Assembly: GCA_023391535.1 (NCBI GenBank)
Contig: JAEWAU010000036.1
Location: 1 to 48,268, forward strand
From: Bacillota bacterium
Lineage (GTDB): Bacteria; Bacillota; Clostridia; Oscillospirales; Ethanoligenentaceae
Direction: 5' to 3'
DNA: 48,268 bases
Numbering within the stretch: the stretch's first letter is position 1; every line of letters begins with the position of its first letter. This document shows positions 25,038 to 34,381 of this stretch, one piece after another. The notes below the pieces were generated by a model. It had not been told where the DNA came from. It worked only from the letters and a program-made list of their open reading frames with translations, and ran no database searches. The translations under genes and the position numbers were made by a program.

Positions 25038-26191
25038 CGGCGCATTGCAAAGCCGCCGTTTCCAGGCTTTCGGTGCGGGATTTCCGCAATCTCCAAAACG
25101 CGGAGCTCCTTCCGGGCCCGGGTGTGAACCTCTTTCTGGGAGACAACGCCCAGGGCAAGACCAACCTCATGGAGGCCGTGTGGCTGTTTACCGGGGAGCG
25201 CAGCTTCCGCGGCGCGCGCGATACGGAGCTCGTGCGCTTCGGCGCCGAGTCCTTCCGGCTCGAGCTGGATTTCACCGCCCAGGGCGGGGAGCACCGGGCG
25301 TCTCTGGCGTATTCCGGCGCAAAGCAGGCGGCGCTCGACGGCGTAAAGCTTTCCTCCGCGGCCGAGCTTGCCGGGCATTTTCCCGCCGTTGCTTTTTCGC
25401 CGGAGGATTTGAGCCTCGCGAAAGGCGCGCCGCAGCTGAGGCGGCGGTTTTTGAACGCCGCCATCGCGCAGCTTTTCCCGCGCTACGGCGCGGAGCTCGC
25501 GCGTTATTCCGAGCTGCTGCGCCAGCGAAACGCGCTGCTTAAGGACATTCCGCGCCACGCGGAGCTGCTCGACACGCTCGATATCTGGGACGACCGGCTC
25601 TCCGCCTTGGGCGGGAGCGTGGCGTTTTTGCGCCTGCGGTACCTGCGGCGGCTGGTTCCCTGCGCGGCGGAGGTTTACCGCGGCATCGCGGCGGAGGCCG
25701 AAGCCGGCGCGCAGCCGGGCGAAGCGCCCGAAGAGCTTTCCATCGCCTACGAAAGCCCCTATGCCGCGTTTGACCCCGAACGCGAGCCTCCCGCCGCCGC
25801 GGAGCTTACGGCGGCGATGGCGGCGGAGCTTGCCGCGCGGCGGCGCGACGATATCGAGGCGGGCTTTACGGGAACGGGCCCGCACCGGGACGACCTCGCG
25901 CTTTCCGTGGGCGGAAAACCCGCGCGGCTGTTCGCCTCGCAGGGGCAGCAGCGTTCCGCAGTGCTCGCCTTAAAGCTTGCGGAGGCGCGGGTGCTCGGCG
26001 AGAGCGCGGGGGTATCCCCCGTGCTGCTGCTCGACGACGTGATGAGCGAGCTCGACCGCCACCGGCAGGATTACCTGCTCCACCACATCGGCGAAAGCCA
26101 GGTATTCCTCACCTGCTGCGACGACGGGCTGTTCGCCGGAGCCGGCCCGCGTATTTTCCGCGTCAGAAACGGCGCCCTGCTGCCGGAATAA
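25034..26191 (+). CDS. recF: DNA replication and repair protein RecF
   Basis: This 385-aa SMC-like ATPase loads RecA at gaps. Walker A 'GDNAQGKTNLMEA' lies near residue 37, the signature 'ASQGQQRSAVLALKLAEA' near 300, and Walker B 'PVLLLDDVMSELD' near 330. The ATG at 25034 overlaps the yaaA stop. The order dnaN-yaaA-recF-remB-gyrB is canonical. Confidence 0.97.
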   Translation: MTAHCKAAVSRLSVRDFRNLQNAELLPGPGVNLFLGDNAQGKTNLMEAVWLFTGERSFRGARDTELVRFGAESFRLELDFTAQGGEHRASLAYSGAKQAALDGVKLSSAAELAGHFPAVAFSPEDLSLAKGAPQLRRRFLNAAIAQLFPRYGAELARYSELLRQRNALLKDIPRHAELLDTLDIWDDRLSALGGSVAFLRLRYLRRLVPCAAEVYRGIAAEAEAGAQPGEAPEELSIAYESPYAAFDPEREPPAAAELTAAMAAELAARRRDDIEAGFTGTGPHRDDLALSVGGKPARLFASQGQQRSAVLALKLAEARVLGESAGVSPVLLLDDVMSELDRHRQDYLLHHIGESQVFLTCCDDGLFAGAGPRIFRVRNGALLPE

Positions 26192-26242
26192 GTTCCGGCC
26201 GGGCCGCGGCATTTTGCATTGCCGGAAGAAGGAGCCAACCTT

Positions 26243-26581
26243 ATGTTTTTGCACATCGGACGCGACCGCATTGTCCGCACGGACGACATCATCGGCATCT
26301 TCGACATCGAAACCACCAGCACCTCGAAGATCTCGCGCGAGTACCTCGCGCCCGGCCCCGAAAAGGAGATCATCAGCGTAACGCAGGAGCTGCCGAAATC
26401 CTTTATCGTCTGCGCCCCGGGGGGCAAAAGCAGATTAAAAAACGGGCGGAACGCCCAGAATACCGGACATCCGGTAAAAATATACATTTCGCAGATTTCG
26501 TCCGGAACGCTGCTCAAACGGCTCGAAAACGCCCGTTCCCCCGGCGACCTGCTGGCGGAAAAGGGTTTGGCGGAGCTGTGA
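26243..26581 (+). CDS. remB: RemB (YaaB) DUF370-family protein
   Basis: The 112-aa protein begins 'MFLHIGRDRIVRTDDIIGIFDIETTSTSK', typical of the RemA/RemB (DUF370) family; in Bacillus subtilis RemA and RemB act on extracellular-matrix gene expression. The ATG at 26243 has AAGGAG 8 nt upstream. The C-terminal half is longer and more basic than minimal RemA. It lies between recF and gyrB, the position of yaaB. The actual regulon here is unknown. Confidence 0.87.
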   Translation: MFLHIGRDRIVRTDDIIGIFDIETTSTSKISREYLAPGPEKEIISVTQELPKSFIVCAPGGKSRLKNGRNAQNTGHPVKIYISQISSGTLLKRLENARSPGDLLAEKGLAEL

Positions 26582-26764
26582 CGCGGGTTTTGGAAACGGC
26601 CTGTAGCAACGGAACGGATAAAACAGATCCATGAAATCCGACTTTTCGGTCTTCGGCACGAAAATCAGGCTGCGCGTGCGGGATTCATAGAACCGAGTGC
26701 TATCAAAAGAAGCCGGCGGAAAACGCGCCGGAGAAACAAGAACCACGGAGGCAGAACACGGCAT

Positions 26765-28747
26765 ATGGCGAATGAGATCGAAGAGAACAACACCGAAATC
26801 ACCGCGGAGAACACGGCGGAAAATATCAGCCGCGCGGGCTTTACCGACGCGGATTACGGCGCGAGCCAGATCCAGGTCCTCGAGGGGCTGGAGGCGGTGC
26901 GCAAGCGCCCCGGCATGTATATCGGCTCCACAAGCACCCACGGCCTGCACCATCTGGTGTACGAAATCGTGGATAACTCCATCGACGAGGCGCTTGCGGG
27001 CTACTGCAAGCACATCCTTGTGGAGATCCTGCCCGAAAACGTCATCCGCGTTACGGACGACGGGCGGGGCATCCCGGTGGGCATCCAGCCCAAAATGGGT
27101 ATTCCGGCCGTGACGGTCGTGTTCACGGTGCTGCACGCGGGCGGCAAATTCGGCGGCGGCGGGTACAAGGTATCCGGCGGCCTGCACGGCGTGGGCGCCT
27201 CGGTGGTGAACGCGCTTTCCGAATGGCTCGAGGTGGAGGTCTGCTCGGAGGGAAAGGTCTATTTCCAGCGCTACGAGCGCGGCGTTACCGCAAGCGAGCT
27301 CACCGTGCGCGGCGAAACGGACCGCACCGGCACGCGCATCACCTTCAAGCCCGACGCGGAGATCTTCGAAACCACCGAGTTCGATTACGACATCCTGCTT
27401 TCCCGCATGCGCGAACAGGCGTTTCTGAACGCCGGGCTGCGCATCACGCTCAAGGACCTGCGCGAGGAAGAGGAGCGCGGCGAGAGCATGATGTACGAGG
27501 GCGGCATCCGCCAGTTCGTGGAATACATCCACCAGAAGCGCGCGCTCGAGGTCATCCATCCGCAGGTGATCTATTTCTCCTGCACGGAAAACGGCATGGC
27601 CGCAGAAGTCGCCATGCAATACAACGACAGCTACAACGAGTCGATCTACTCGTTCGCGAACAATATTCACACGGGAGACGGCGGAACCCACGAAACGGGC
27701 TTCAAGGCCGCGCTCACCCGCGTGTTCAACGACTACGGCAAAAAGGCGGGGCTCATCAAGGAGGACAAGGACAAGCTTTCGGGCGACGACGTGCGCGAGG
27801 GCCTGACGGCCATCGTGAGCGTAAAGCTGCAGGAGGCGCAGTTTGAGGGCCAGACCAAGGCGCGGCTCGGAAATTCCGAAGCGCGCCCGCTGGTGGACGG
27901 GCTTGTGTACGACAAGCTCATGACCTTCTTCGACGAAAACCCCGCGGTGGCCCGCGCCATCTTCGACAAAGCCACCACCGCCGCGCGCGCCCGCGAGGCG
28001 GCCCGGCGCGCGCGGGACCTGACGCGCCGCAAATCGGCGCTCGAATCGGCCTCGCTTCCCGGCAAGCTCGCGGATTGCTCGGACCGCGACCCCGCGAACA
28101 CCGAGATTTACATCGTGGAGGGCGATTCCGCCGGCGGCTCCGCCAAGGGCGGACGCGACCGGCGCTTCCAGGCCATTCTGCCGGTGTGGGGCAAAATGCT
28201 CAACGTGGATAATGCGCGGCTCGACCGGGTGTACGGAAACGATAAGCTGACGCCCGTCATCACGGCGCTGGGAACCGGCATCGGCGAGGAATTCGACCTT
28301 TCGAAGCTGCGCTACGGCAAGGTTATCATCATGGCCGATGCGGATGTGGATGGCTCCCACATCCGCACCCTGATGCTCACCTTCTTTTTCCGCTTCATGC
28401 GCCCGCTTATCTCGGAGGGGCACATCTACATCGCGCAGCCGCCGCTCTTCAAGGTCAGCAAGGGCAAAAAATTCTTTTACGCCTTTTCCGACCAGGAGCG
28501 CGACCGTTATATCGGGGAGCTGGGCGGCAACGCCGACGTACAGCGCTACAAGGGCCTGGGCGAAATGGACCCGGAGCAGCTTTGGGAAACCACGATGAAC
28601 CCGGAAAACCGCACCATCAAGCGCGTGGATATGGAGGACGCCGCCACTGCCGACGAAATCTTCACCATCCTGATGGGCGACAAGGTCGAGCCGCGCCGCG
28701 CCTTCATCGAATCCCACGCGCGCGACGTTGAGAATCTGGATATCTGA
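26765..28747 (+). CDS. gyrB: DNA gyrase subunit B
   Basis: This 660-aa GyrB carries the GHKL ATPase motifs 'EIVDNSIDEALAGYC', 'DDGRGIPVGI' and 'GGLHGVGASVVNALS', the transducer domain, and the TOPRIM block 'VEGDSAGGSAKGGRDRRFQAILPVWGK' with 'MADADVDGSHIRTL'. The usual P-L-R-G-K is P-V-W-G-K here. An acidic N-terminal extension of about 30 residues precedes the conserved 'YGASQIQVLEGLEAVRKRPGMYIGST'. GGAGG lies 13 nt upstream of the ATG, which is long. It pairs with gyrA downstream to form the supercoiling A2B2 enzyme. Confidence 0.97.
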   Translation: MANEIEENNTEITAENTAENISRAGFTDADYGASQIQVLEGLEAVRKRPGMYIGSTSTHGLHHLVYEIVDNSIDEALAGYCKHILVEILPENVIRVTDDGRGIPVGIQPKMGIPAVTVVFTVLHAGGKFGGGGYKVSGGLHGVGASVVNALSEWLEVEVCSEGKVYFQRYERGVTASELTVRGETDRTGTRITFKPDAEIFETTEFDYDILLSRMREQAFLNAGLRITLKDLREEEERGESMMYEGGIRQFVEYIHQKRALEVIHPQVIYFSCTENGMAAEVAMQYNDSYNESIYSFANNIHTGDGGTHETGFKAALTRVFNDYGKKAGLIKEDKDKLSGDDVREGLTAIVSVKLQEAQFEGQTKARLGNSEARPLVDGLVYDKLMTFFDENPAVARAIFDKATTAARAREAARRARDLTRRKSALESASLPGKLADCSDRDPANTEIYIVEGDSAGGSAKGGRDRRFQAILPVWGKMLNVDNARLDRVYGNDKLTPVITALGTGIGEEFDLSKLRYGKVIIMADADVDGSHIRTLMLTFFFRFMRPLISEGHIYIAQPPLFKVSKGKKFFYAFSDQERDRYIGELGGNADVQRYKGLGEMDPEQLWETTMNPENRTIKRVDMEDAATADEIFTILMGDKVEPRRAFIESHARDVENLDI

Positions 28748-28904
28748 GCGCGCGGGCGCCCGCAACGCACAGAGCTTTCCCGTTCCCCCGCGTGCGTTTT
28801 CCGGGGTGCGCGCACGCGGGTAGGAAAACCGCAGCAGAAAGAGAAAAGGGATACCCGGCCGCGGCATGCGCCGCAGGCGCAGCCGGAAGGAGATAGACAG
28901 TTCA

Positions 28905-31442
28905 ATGGATTACGAAGGGCAAAAACTGATACCGGTCGATATCGAGCGCGAGATGAAAAAATCCTTTATGGATTATTCGATGTCCGTCATCACCTCGCGC
29001 GCGCTGCCGGATGTGCGCGACGGCCTCAAGCCGGTGCACCGCCGCATTCTCTACACCATGTACGAGGACGGGCTCACGCCCGATAAGGCGTACCGCAAAT
29101 GCGCCACCTCGGTGGGCGACGTGCTCGGCCGCTACCATCCGCACGGCGACGCCTCGGTTTACGACGCGCTGGTGCGCCTCGCGCAGGATTTCTCGCTGCG
29201 CTACCCGCTGGTGGACGGCCACGGCAATTTCGGCTCCATCGACGGCGACCCCCCCGCCGCCTACCGGTATACCGAAGCGCGCATGGCGAAGATCGCCGTG
29301 GATATGCTCTCGGATATCGACAAGGAGACGGTGGATTTCGACCACAACTACGATGATACGCGCAAGGAGCCAACGGTTTTGCCCGCGCGCTTCCCGAACC
29401 TGCTCGTGAACGGCTCGGCGGGCATCGCGGTGGGCATGGCCACGAACATTCCGCCGCACAACCTCCGCGAGGTCGTGGACGGCATGGTTCTGCTCATCGA
29501 TAATCCGGACGCCACGCTCGACGATCTGCTCACGAAGATCAAGGGGCCGGATTTCCCCACCGGCGGCATCATCATGGGCCGCGCGGGCTTCCGCGAGGCT
29601 TACACCACGGGCCGCGGGCGCCTCACGCTGCGCGCGAAGGCCGCCATCGAGGAGGAGGAGAACGGCCGGTTCCGCATCGTCGTCACCGAAATCCCCTACA
29701 TGGTGAACAAATCCCGCCTGCTCGAGGGCATTGCGGACCTGCATAAAGAGAAGCGCGTGGATGGAATCTCCGACCTGCGCGACGAATCCGACCGCGAGGG
29801 CCTGCGCATCGTCATCGAGCTCAAACGCGACGCGAACCCTCAGGTGGTGCTCAACCAGCTCTACACCTACAGCCAGCTTCAGGAGACGGTTCCGCTCATC
29901 ATGCTCGCGCTCGTGCACGGCGAGCCGCGCTACCTCGCGCTCAAAGAGATGCTCTCGGAATACATTAAGTTCCAGGAGGAGGTCGTAACAAGGCGCACGC
30001 GCTACGACCTGCGCAAGGCCGAGGAACGCGCGCATATTCTCGAGGGCCTCAAAATCGCCATCGATTTCATCGACGAGGTGATCAAAATCCTGCGCGCGGC
30101 AAAATCCATTCCGGAAGGCAAAAACGCCCTGATGGAGCGCTTCGGGCTCGACGACGTGCAGGCCCAGGCCATCGTGCAGATGCGCCTCGGGCAGCTCACG
30201 GGCCTCGAGCGCGAGAAGATCGAAGAAGAGCTGGCCGGTCTTTTGGAAAAAATCGCGGAATACAAGCTCCTCCTTTCGGACGAAGGGCGTATTCTCACCA
30301 TCGTTAAAACCGAGGCTCTGGCTCTGAGCGACAAATACGGCGACGAGCGCCGCACCGAGATCGAAACCATTTCGGGCGAGATGGACGTGGAGGACCTCAT
30401 TCCCGTGGAGGACTGCGTGGTCACGCTCACGCACTACGGCTACATCAAGCGCCAGCCCACCACGGCCTACCACAGCCAGCGGCGCGGCGGGCGCGGCATC
30501 TCGGGCATGACCCAGCGCGAAGAGGATTTCGTGGAGAACCTGTTCGTCTCCTCCACGCACGATTATATCCTGTTTTTCACGAATCTCGGGCGCGTTTACC
30601 GGCTCAAGTGCTTTGAGCTGCCGGAAGGCTCGCGCACGTCCAAGGGCGTGAACATCGTCAACCTTCTGCCCGTTTCGCAGGATGAGAAGATTACGGCCAT
30701 GATCCGCCTGCCGGCCTTCGAGGACGGCCTTACCCTCGTAATGGTGACGCGGCGCGGCATCGTCAAGCGCACGTCGCTTACGGAATACGACACGGCGCGG
30801 CGCGGCGGCGTCATCGGCATCCTGCTCGAGGAGGGCGACGAGCTCGTGCGCGTGCTGCTCACCGACGGCTCCGCGCAGGTGCTCGTGGCAACCCGGCAGG
30901 GCATTGCCATCCGCTTCGCCGAGGAGGACGCCCGCCCCATGGGCCGCGCGGCCCACGGCGTGAAGGCCATCTCGCTCGAAGAAGGCGACGAGGTGGTGGG
31001 CATGGAGGAGCTGCGCGAGGGCGGAACGCTGCTTTCGGTAACCGAAAACGGCTTCGGCAAGCGCGTGGAGTTCGCCGAATACCGCGTGCAGAACCGCGGC
31101 GGCAAGGGCCTTGTGAGCTACAACGTGAACGACAAGACCGGCCCCGTGGTGGGCGTGGCCGTGGTGGACGAGGCCGAGGACGCCATGCTCATTTCGAGCG
31201 GCGGCGTCATCATCCGCGTGGGCGTGGCCGAAATTCCCGTGTACTCCCGCTACGCGCAGGGCGTGCACGTCATGCGCATCGGCGACGGCACGCGCGTGGT
31301 TTCCGTGGCCGGCTCGCCGCACGAGGACGAAGACGAAGCCGATACCGGCGTCGAGGGCGACCCGGGAGATCCGGACACCGAGGATTCCGGGGCGGAGAGC
31401 TCCGGCGGCGGAAGCTCCGAGCCGGAGAATTCCGAGGAATAA
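28905..31442 (+). CDS. gyrA: DNA gyrase subunit A
   Basis: This 845-aa protein has the breakage-reunion domain with the catalytic tyrosine at about residue 122 ('YRYTEARMAKIAVDML') and a C-terminal beta-pinwheel with the GyrA box 'QRRGGRGI' (near 525). An acidic E/D/S/G-rich tail of about 40 residues follows. In the quinolone-determining region the sequence is H-P-H-G-D-A-S-V-Y-D, so the position matching E. coli Ser83 is Ala83 and Asp87 is kept. The ATG at 28905 follows AAGGAG with a 12-nt spacer; the upstream ATG at 28866 is rejected. An intrinsic terminator follows. Confidence 0.97.
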   Translation: MDYEGQKLIPVDIEREMKKSFMDYSMSVITSRALPDVRDGLKPVHRRILYTMYEDGLTPDKAYRKCATSVGDVLGRYHPHGDASVYDALVRLAQDFSLRYPLVDGHGNFGSIDGDPPAAYRYTEARMAKIAVDMLSDIDKETVDFDHNYDDTRKEPTVLPARFPNLLVNGSAGIAVGMATNIPPHNLREVVDGMVLLIDNPDATLDDLLTKIKGPDFPTGGIIMGRAGFREAYTTGRGRLTLRAKAAIEEEENGRFRIVVTEIPYMVNKSRLLEGIADLHKEKRVDGISDLRDESDREGLRIVIELKRDANPQVVLNQLYTYSQLQETVPLIMLALVHGEPRYLALKEMLSEYIKFQEEVVTRRTRYDLRKAEERAHILEGLKIAIDFIDEVIKILRAAKSIPEGKNALMERFGLDDVQAQAIVQMRLGQLTGLEREKIEEELAGLLEKIAEYKLLLSDEGRILTIVKTEALALSDKYGDERRTEIETISGEMDVEDLIPVEDCVVTLTHYGYIKRQPTTAYHSQRRGGRGISGMTQREEDFVENLFVSSTHDYILFFTNLGRVYRLKCFELPEGSRTSKGVNIVNLLPVSQDEKITAMIRLPAFEDGLTLVMVTRRGIVKRTSLTEYDTARRGGVIGILLEEGDELVRVLLTDGSAQVLVATRQGIAIRFAEEDARPMGRAAHGVKAISLEEGDEVVGMEELREGGTLLSVTENGFGKRVEFAEYRVQNRGGKGLVSYNVNDKTGPVVGVAVVDEAEDAMLISSGGVIIRVGVAEIPVYSRYAQGVHVMRIGDGTRVVSVAGSPHEDEDEADTGVEGDPGDPDTEDSGAESSGGGSSEPENSEE

Positions 31443-31477
31443 TCCCGGGAGGATTTTTTCCATTTGCAAAGCGCGAA

Positions 31478-31507
31478 AAACGGCTGTTTTCACAGCCGTT
31501 TTTTTTG
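31478..31507 (+). terminator. Intrinsic terminator after gyrA
   Basis: The CGGCTGT/ACAGCCG stem has a 4-nt loop, flanked by A's and followed by at least eight T's. It lies about 35 bp after the gyrA stop and ends the dnaA-gyrA block. Confidence 0.92.
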
Positions 31508-31514
31508 CTTCATG

Positions 31515-32652
31515 CAGAGAGCCAATACACAGCCTTTGAGCAGTACCGGCTTTGCCCCTCGTGCCGGGGCGGGCTTTGTGCCGCCGCGCGGCCTAACAGC
31601 AGTAACGGCTTTGCCGCTCATGCCGCGGCGGGACTGGTGCCTCCGCGCGGCATAACAGCAGTAACGTCTTTGCCGCTCATGCCGCGGCGGGCAGGCCATT
31701 TCTGCTCGGCCAGAAATGGCCGAAAGAGGCCGCGGGGGCTCCGCCCCTCGACCCCGCGCTTCCCGGACGCGCCGCCCGCAAGTCCGCGGGGTCAAGCGAT
31801 GCCGCCCGCCGGGGGAATCGGGCTCAAAACGGCGCTGAACTCCCGGGCTCCATTAACTGGGCGGATGCCACCGGGTGTGCTCTGCCCCGTAGGGCGCACC
31901 GCGCCGTTTTGCCCTGCGGGACGCCCTCTGCACGGCGGAACCCGCGCAGCAGCCCCGCGTCCAGGACGGCGGGACGGCACTGTGTAGTGATAAGGGGAAA
32001 AAAGAACGCTTCAACAGGTTTCTTTCAACAAATAAACAGAGCCTTGTGGAAAAGCGGGCTGTTTTTCCGCTTTGTATAGTAAAATACATATGACGCATAG
32101 TAGTTTTGATAAAAAAGTATACCGAACGTACTATCACGCTCCGCGTTTCCGTTCGCCCGTTCCCCGTTCGCCGTTTCTCTTGAACTTTTAGAGGCAGATG
32201 GAACGAGGCGGCGTTTGCGGTCGCTTGGGTGCCCAGCCGGGCAGCGCGCGGGGATTTGCCCCGTCCCGCAGGGCGGGACAAACGGCGGGACGCACATACG
32301 GCGGGTTGTTCCCTTCGACATCCGCCGGATTGTGCGTTCCGCCGCCGCGCTTGTGGGAGGGGTGCGCCGCAGGCAGTCAACCGCCGCCGACTACTCCCGG
32401 CCCCGGGGGTCGAGGGGCGGAGCCCCCGCGGCCTCTTTCGGCCATTTCTGGCCGAGCAGAAATGGCCTGCCCGCCCCGGCATGAGGGGCAAAGCTGGTAT
32501 TGCTGTGCGGCTGCGCGGAGGCACTTTACCCGCCCCGGCATGAGGGGCAAAGTTGGTATTCCTGGGTGGCTGCGCGGAGGCACTTTACCCGCCGAAGCGC
32601 GAGCGGCAAAGACGTTATTGCTCAAAGGCTGCGCGGAGGCATAAAGCCCGCC
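31515..32652. repeat. Modular inverted-repeat element, full copy 3
   Basis: This is the best-preserved copy. Three forward modules (31515-31690) are followed by the GGCCATTTCTG hairpin and G/C block, the left core, a centre (about 31985-32200) very similar to that at 1050-1260, and the right core with the long hairpin (about 32285-32345). The inverted G/C block and hairpin (32440-32467) and three reverse modules (32470-32652) complete it. It lies between convergent gyrA and spoVT. The centre includes TTGTGGAAAA, DnaA-box-like, and an AAAGCGG/CCGCTTT hairpin. Confidence 0.87.
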
Positions 32653-32660
32653 TATCGCAA

Positions 32661-32756
32661 TTCCATAAAAGATTGGGAGAAGTGGCGCTTCGTCTGTCCG
32701 CCTCCGGCGGGAAAGCGAAACACGCCGGAAGGTGTCCATCTTTTCTGGAAATGTAG
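32661..32756. repeat. Short repeat family D, copy 1
   Basis: This unit of about 95 bp (starting CCATAAAAGATTGGGAG, ending TTCTGGAAATGTAG) is repeated at 32821-32914. It contains a small hairpin, TCCGCC and GGCGGG around 3 nt. A terminator lies between the two copies. No function is recognised. Confidence 0.65.
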
Positions 32757-32771
32757 TAAGTAGGAACGTCA

Positions 32772-32805
32772 AAAAAAGCCCGCGGTTTATTCCGCAGGCT
32801 TTTTG
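32772..32805. terminator. Bidirectional terminator-like hairpin downstream of spoVT
   Basis: An A-run, then GCCCGCGG, a 6-nt loop, CCGCAGGC and a T-run read as an intrinsic terminator on both strands. It probably ends spoVT transcription on the minus strand. Confidence 0.7.
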
Positions 32806-32820
32806 CAAAACAACAGCAGC

Positions 32821-32914
32821 TCCATTAAAGATCGGGAGAAATATTGGTTCGTCTGTCCGCCTTTGGCGGAAGGGCGAAACACTCTGGAACGGCTCAATCT
32901 TTTTTGGAAATGCT
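32821..32914. repeat. Short repeat family D, copy 2
   Basis: This second copy resembles 32661-32756: GTCTGTCCGCC, then TTTGGCGGA, and an end TTTTGGAAATGCTAG. The loop changes while the stem is kept (TCCGCC/GGCGGA). It lies between the hairpin at 32772 and the spoVT stop. Confidence 0.65.
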
Positions 32915-32941
32915 AGAAGAAAAGCAAAAGCAATAGAGTAT

Positions 32942-33478
32942 TTATTCCTCCATCTGCTTGGCGAGAAACGCCGCGGCGGCCTGGGCGAGCTTGACTTCGG
33001 TATCCCCGGGCTTTACGGCGGGCTCGCCCGCCAGCAGCACCACGCACCCGGCCAGATCCCCTGCGGCCAGAATGGGCACCGCCACCGAAACGGGCTTTTC
33101 GCTGCCTTCGGTGGGCGTCAGGGTGTGCACGCCGTCGAACACGAAGGTCTTGCGCTGTTCGAGCACAGCCTCCAGTTCCGGCGAAATGCGGCGTTCCACC
33201 GCGTCCTTGCGCGGAACTCCTGCGGAGGAAATCACCACGTCGCGGTCCGCGATGAGCACGGGCAGATTGCAGGTCTTGGAAAGAACCTCGGCGTACTGGT
33301 TGGCGAAATGGGAAAGCTCCCCCACCGGGGAATATTTCTTAAAGATCACTTCGCCGTCGTTTTCCGTATATATTTCAAGCGGGTCGCCCTCCCGGATGCG
33401 CATGGTCCTCCGGATCTCTTTCGGAATGACAACGCGGCCCAAATCGTCGATGCGTCGGACAATTCCGGTTGCTTTCAT
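32942..33478 (-). CDS. spoVT: Stage V sporulation protein T (AbrB-family regulator)
   Basis: The 178-aa protein matches SpoVT length. It has an N-terminal AbrB/MazE swapped-hairpin DNA-binding domain (1-50, 'KATGIVRRIDDLGRVVIPKEIRRTMRIREGDPLEIYTE') and a C-terminal GAF-like domain. SpoVT regulates forespore sigma-G genes, so this supports a spore-forming host. The ATG at 33478 is preferred over the frame start at 33715; an AAAGGA lies 11-12 nt upstream. It faces the origin, convergent with gyrA. Confidence 0.94.
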   Translation of the reverse strand: MKATGIVRRIDDLGRVVIPKEIRRTMRIREGDPLEIYTENDGEVIFKKYSPVGELSHFANQYAEVLSKTCNLPVLIADRDVVISSAGVPRKDAVERRISPELEAVLEQRKTFVFDGVHTLTPTEGSEKPVSVAVPILAAGDLAGCVVLLAGEPAVKPGDTEVKLAQAAAAFLAKQMEE

Positions 33479-34139
33479 CGTTTCGTTCATCCTTTCCCGG
33501 CCCAAAACCGCGTTTCGGGCCATAAAAGCCGTAATATGCCGGTTTTCCTTTTGAAGAATCGCCGGGAGTAAACGCGCGGAGGCCAAAAGCAGGGCCGCGG
33601 CGCATCTTACGGAAAATTCGCTCCGTCGATTCCCCGGTAAAGAAAAAACCGGTATCAGAAGCTGCGCTTCGGACATCCCCCCCTCTTTGTTGCGTCGCAG
33701 CGCCCCGGTTTTCACGGTATTTTCGTTTGCGAACGGGCAAAAATCGCGCTTCGCCTTTCGGCGGTTCCGGCCGCACGGGGAAATTTACGCCGCCTTCCTC
33801 TTTTTTTCCCAAAGCAAAAGAGAAAAAAACGGCTTTCCCACATCGGGAACGGAGCCGCCCGCAGCCGCCTTCGGCGGGAAAGCGGCGTGCCCGCGCCGCG
33901 GACGCGCGAAACCCTCAAAACGCCCTGTCCGGATGAAAAATACCGCCGGCGCGGACGCTCGTTCCGTGCCGGCCTGCCGGAATCGCGGCAGTGCCCATAG
34001 TATCTGCCAGAAAGGGCACATTATACCACATCCCGAACGCACGGTTCCTCGCTCAGAATAATCATTCATAAAATAAACATATATAGCATTTAAATTATAG
34101 CATATTTGCACAGAGTTTGCGTGGAAAAGGACAAAATGC
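33479..34139. other. Gene-poor spacer between spoVT and the zapA leader
   Basis: These roughly 660 bp hold no recognisable gene. Several open frames exist on both strands but none resembles a protein family. An AT-rich patch at 34060-34115 contains, on the minus strand, TGCTATAAT (extended -10, near 34100), a possible spoVT promoter with a long leader. Confidence 0.4.
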
Positions 34140-34168
34140 TTCAATTCCGCCGGGCAATCCGATATAAT
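34140..34168 (+). promoter_or_regulatory. Promoter upstream of zapA
   Basis: TTCAAT (34140-34145) and a perfect TATAAT (34163-34168) are exactly 17 bp apart, about 215 bp before the zapA start and before a leader with an intrinsic terminator. Confidence 0.65.
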
Positions 34169-34174
34169 GGAGGG

Positions 34175-34306
34175 GCGGACGGGCCGGTTTGCCGGTTCGA
34201 AGCTGGTGAATAAAGGTAAATATTTCATAAATAAAACCGGACGGGGCTGTCGAAGACGACCTGCGCGTTCCGGAAGAAAGGCCGCCGTACGTTTCGGCGG
34301 CTTTTC
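34175..34306 (+). ncRNA. Candidate leader RNA or small RNA ending at an intrinsic terminator
   Basis: A transcript from the promoter at 34140-34168 would run about 130 nt to a terminator: GCCGCCG (34281-34287), a 7-nt loop, CGGCGGC (34295-34301), flanked by A's and followed by T's. The transcript starts with a GC-rich stem region (GGGCCGGTTTGCCGGTT), has an A/T-rich middle and then another GC block. It could be an attenuator for zapA-U32 or a stand-alone sRNA. No T-box or familiar riboswitch core is recognised. Confidence 0.45.
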
Positions 34307-34381
34307 TGTCCGGGGCGGTGCCGGTTTTGCGCGGCGCTTTTGCTTTGTGCGGAGAGCCGCTCACGCTCAGGAGGTGTGCGT

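Noticed and set aside
34140..34381. T-box riboswitch upstream of zapA
   Set aside because: zapA often follows pheST, but no pheST is present here and no T-box sequence or specifier-loop arrangement could be seen before the terminator.
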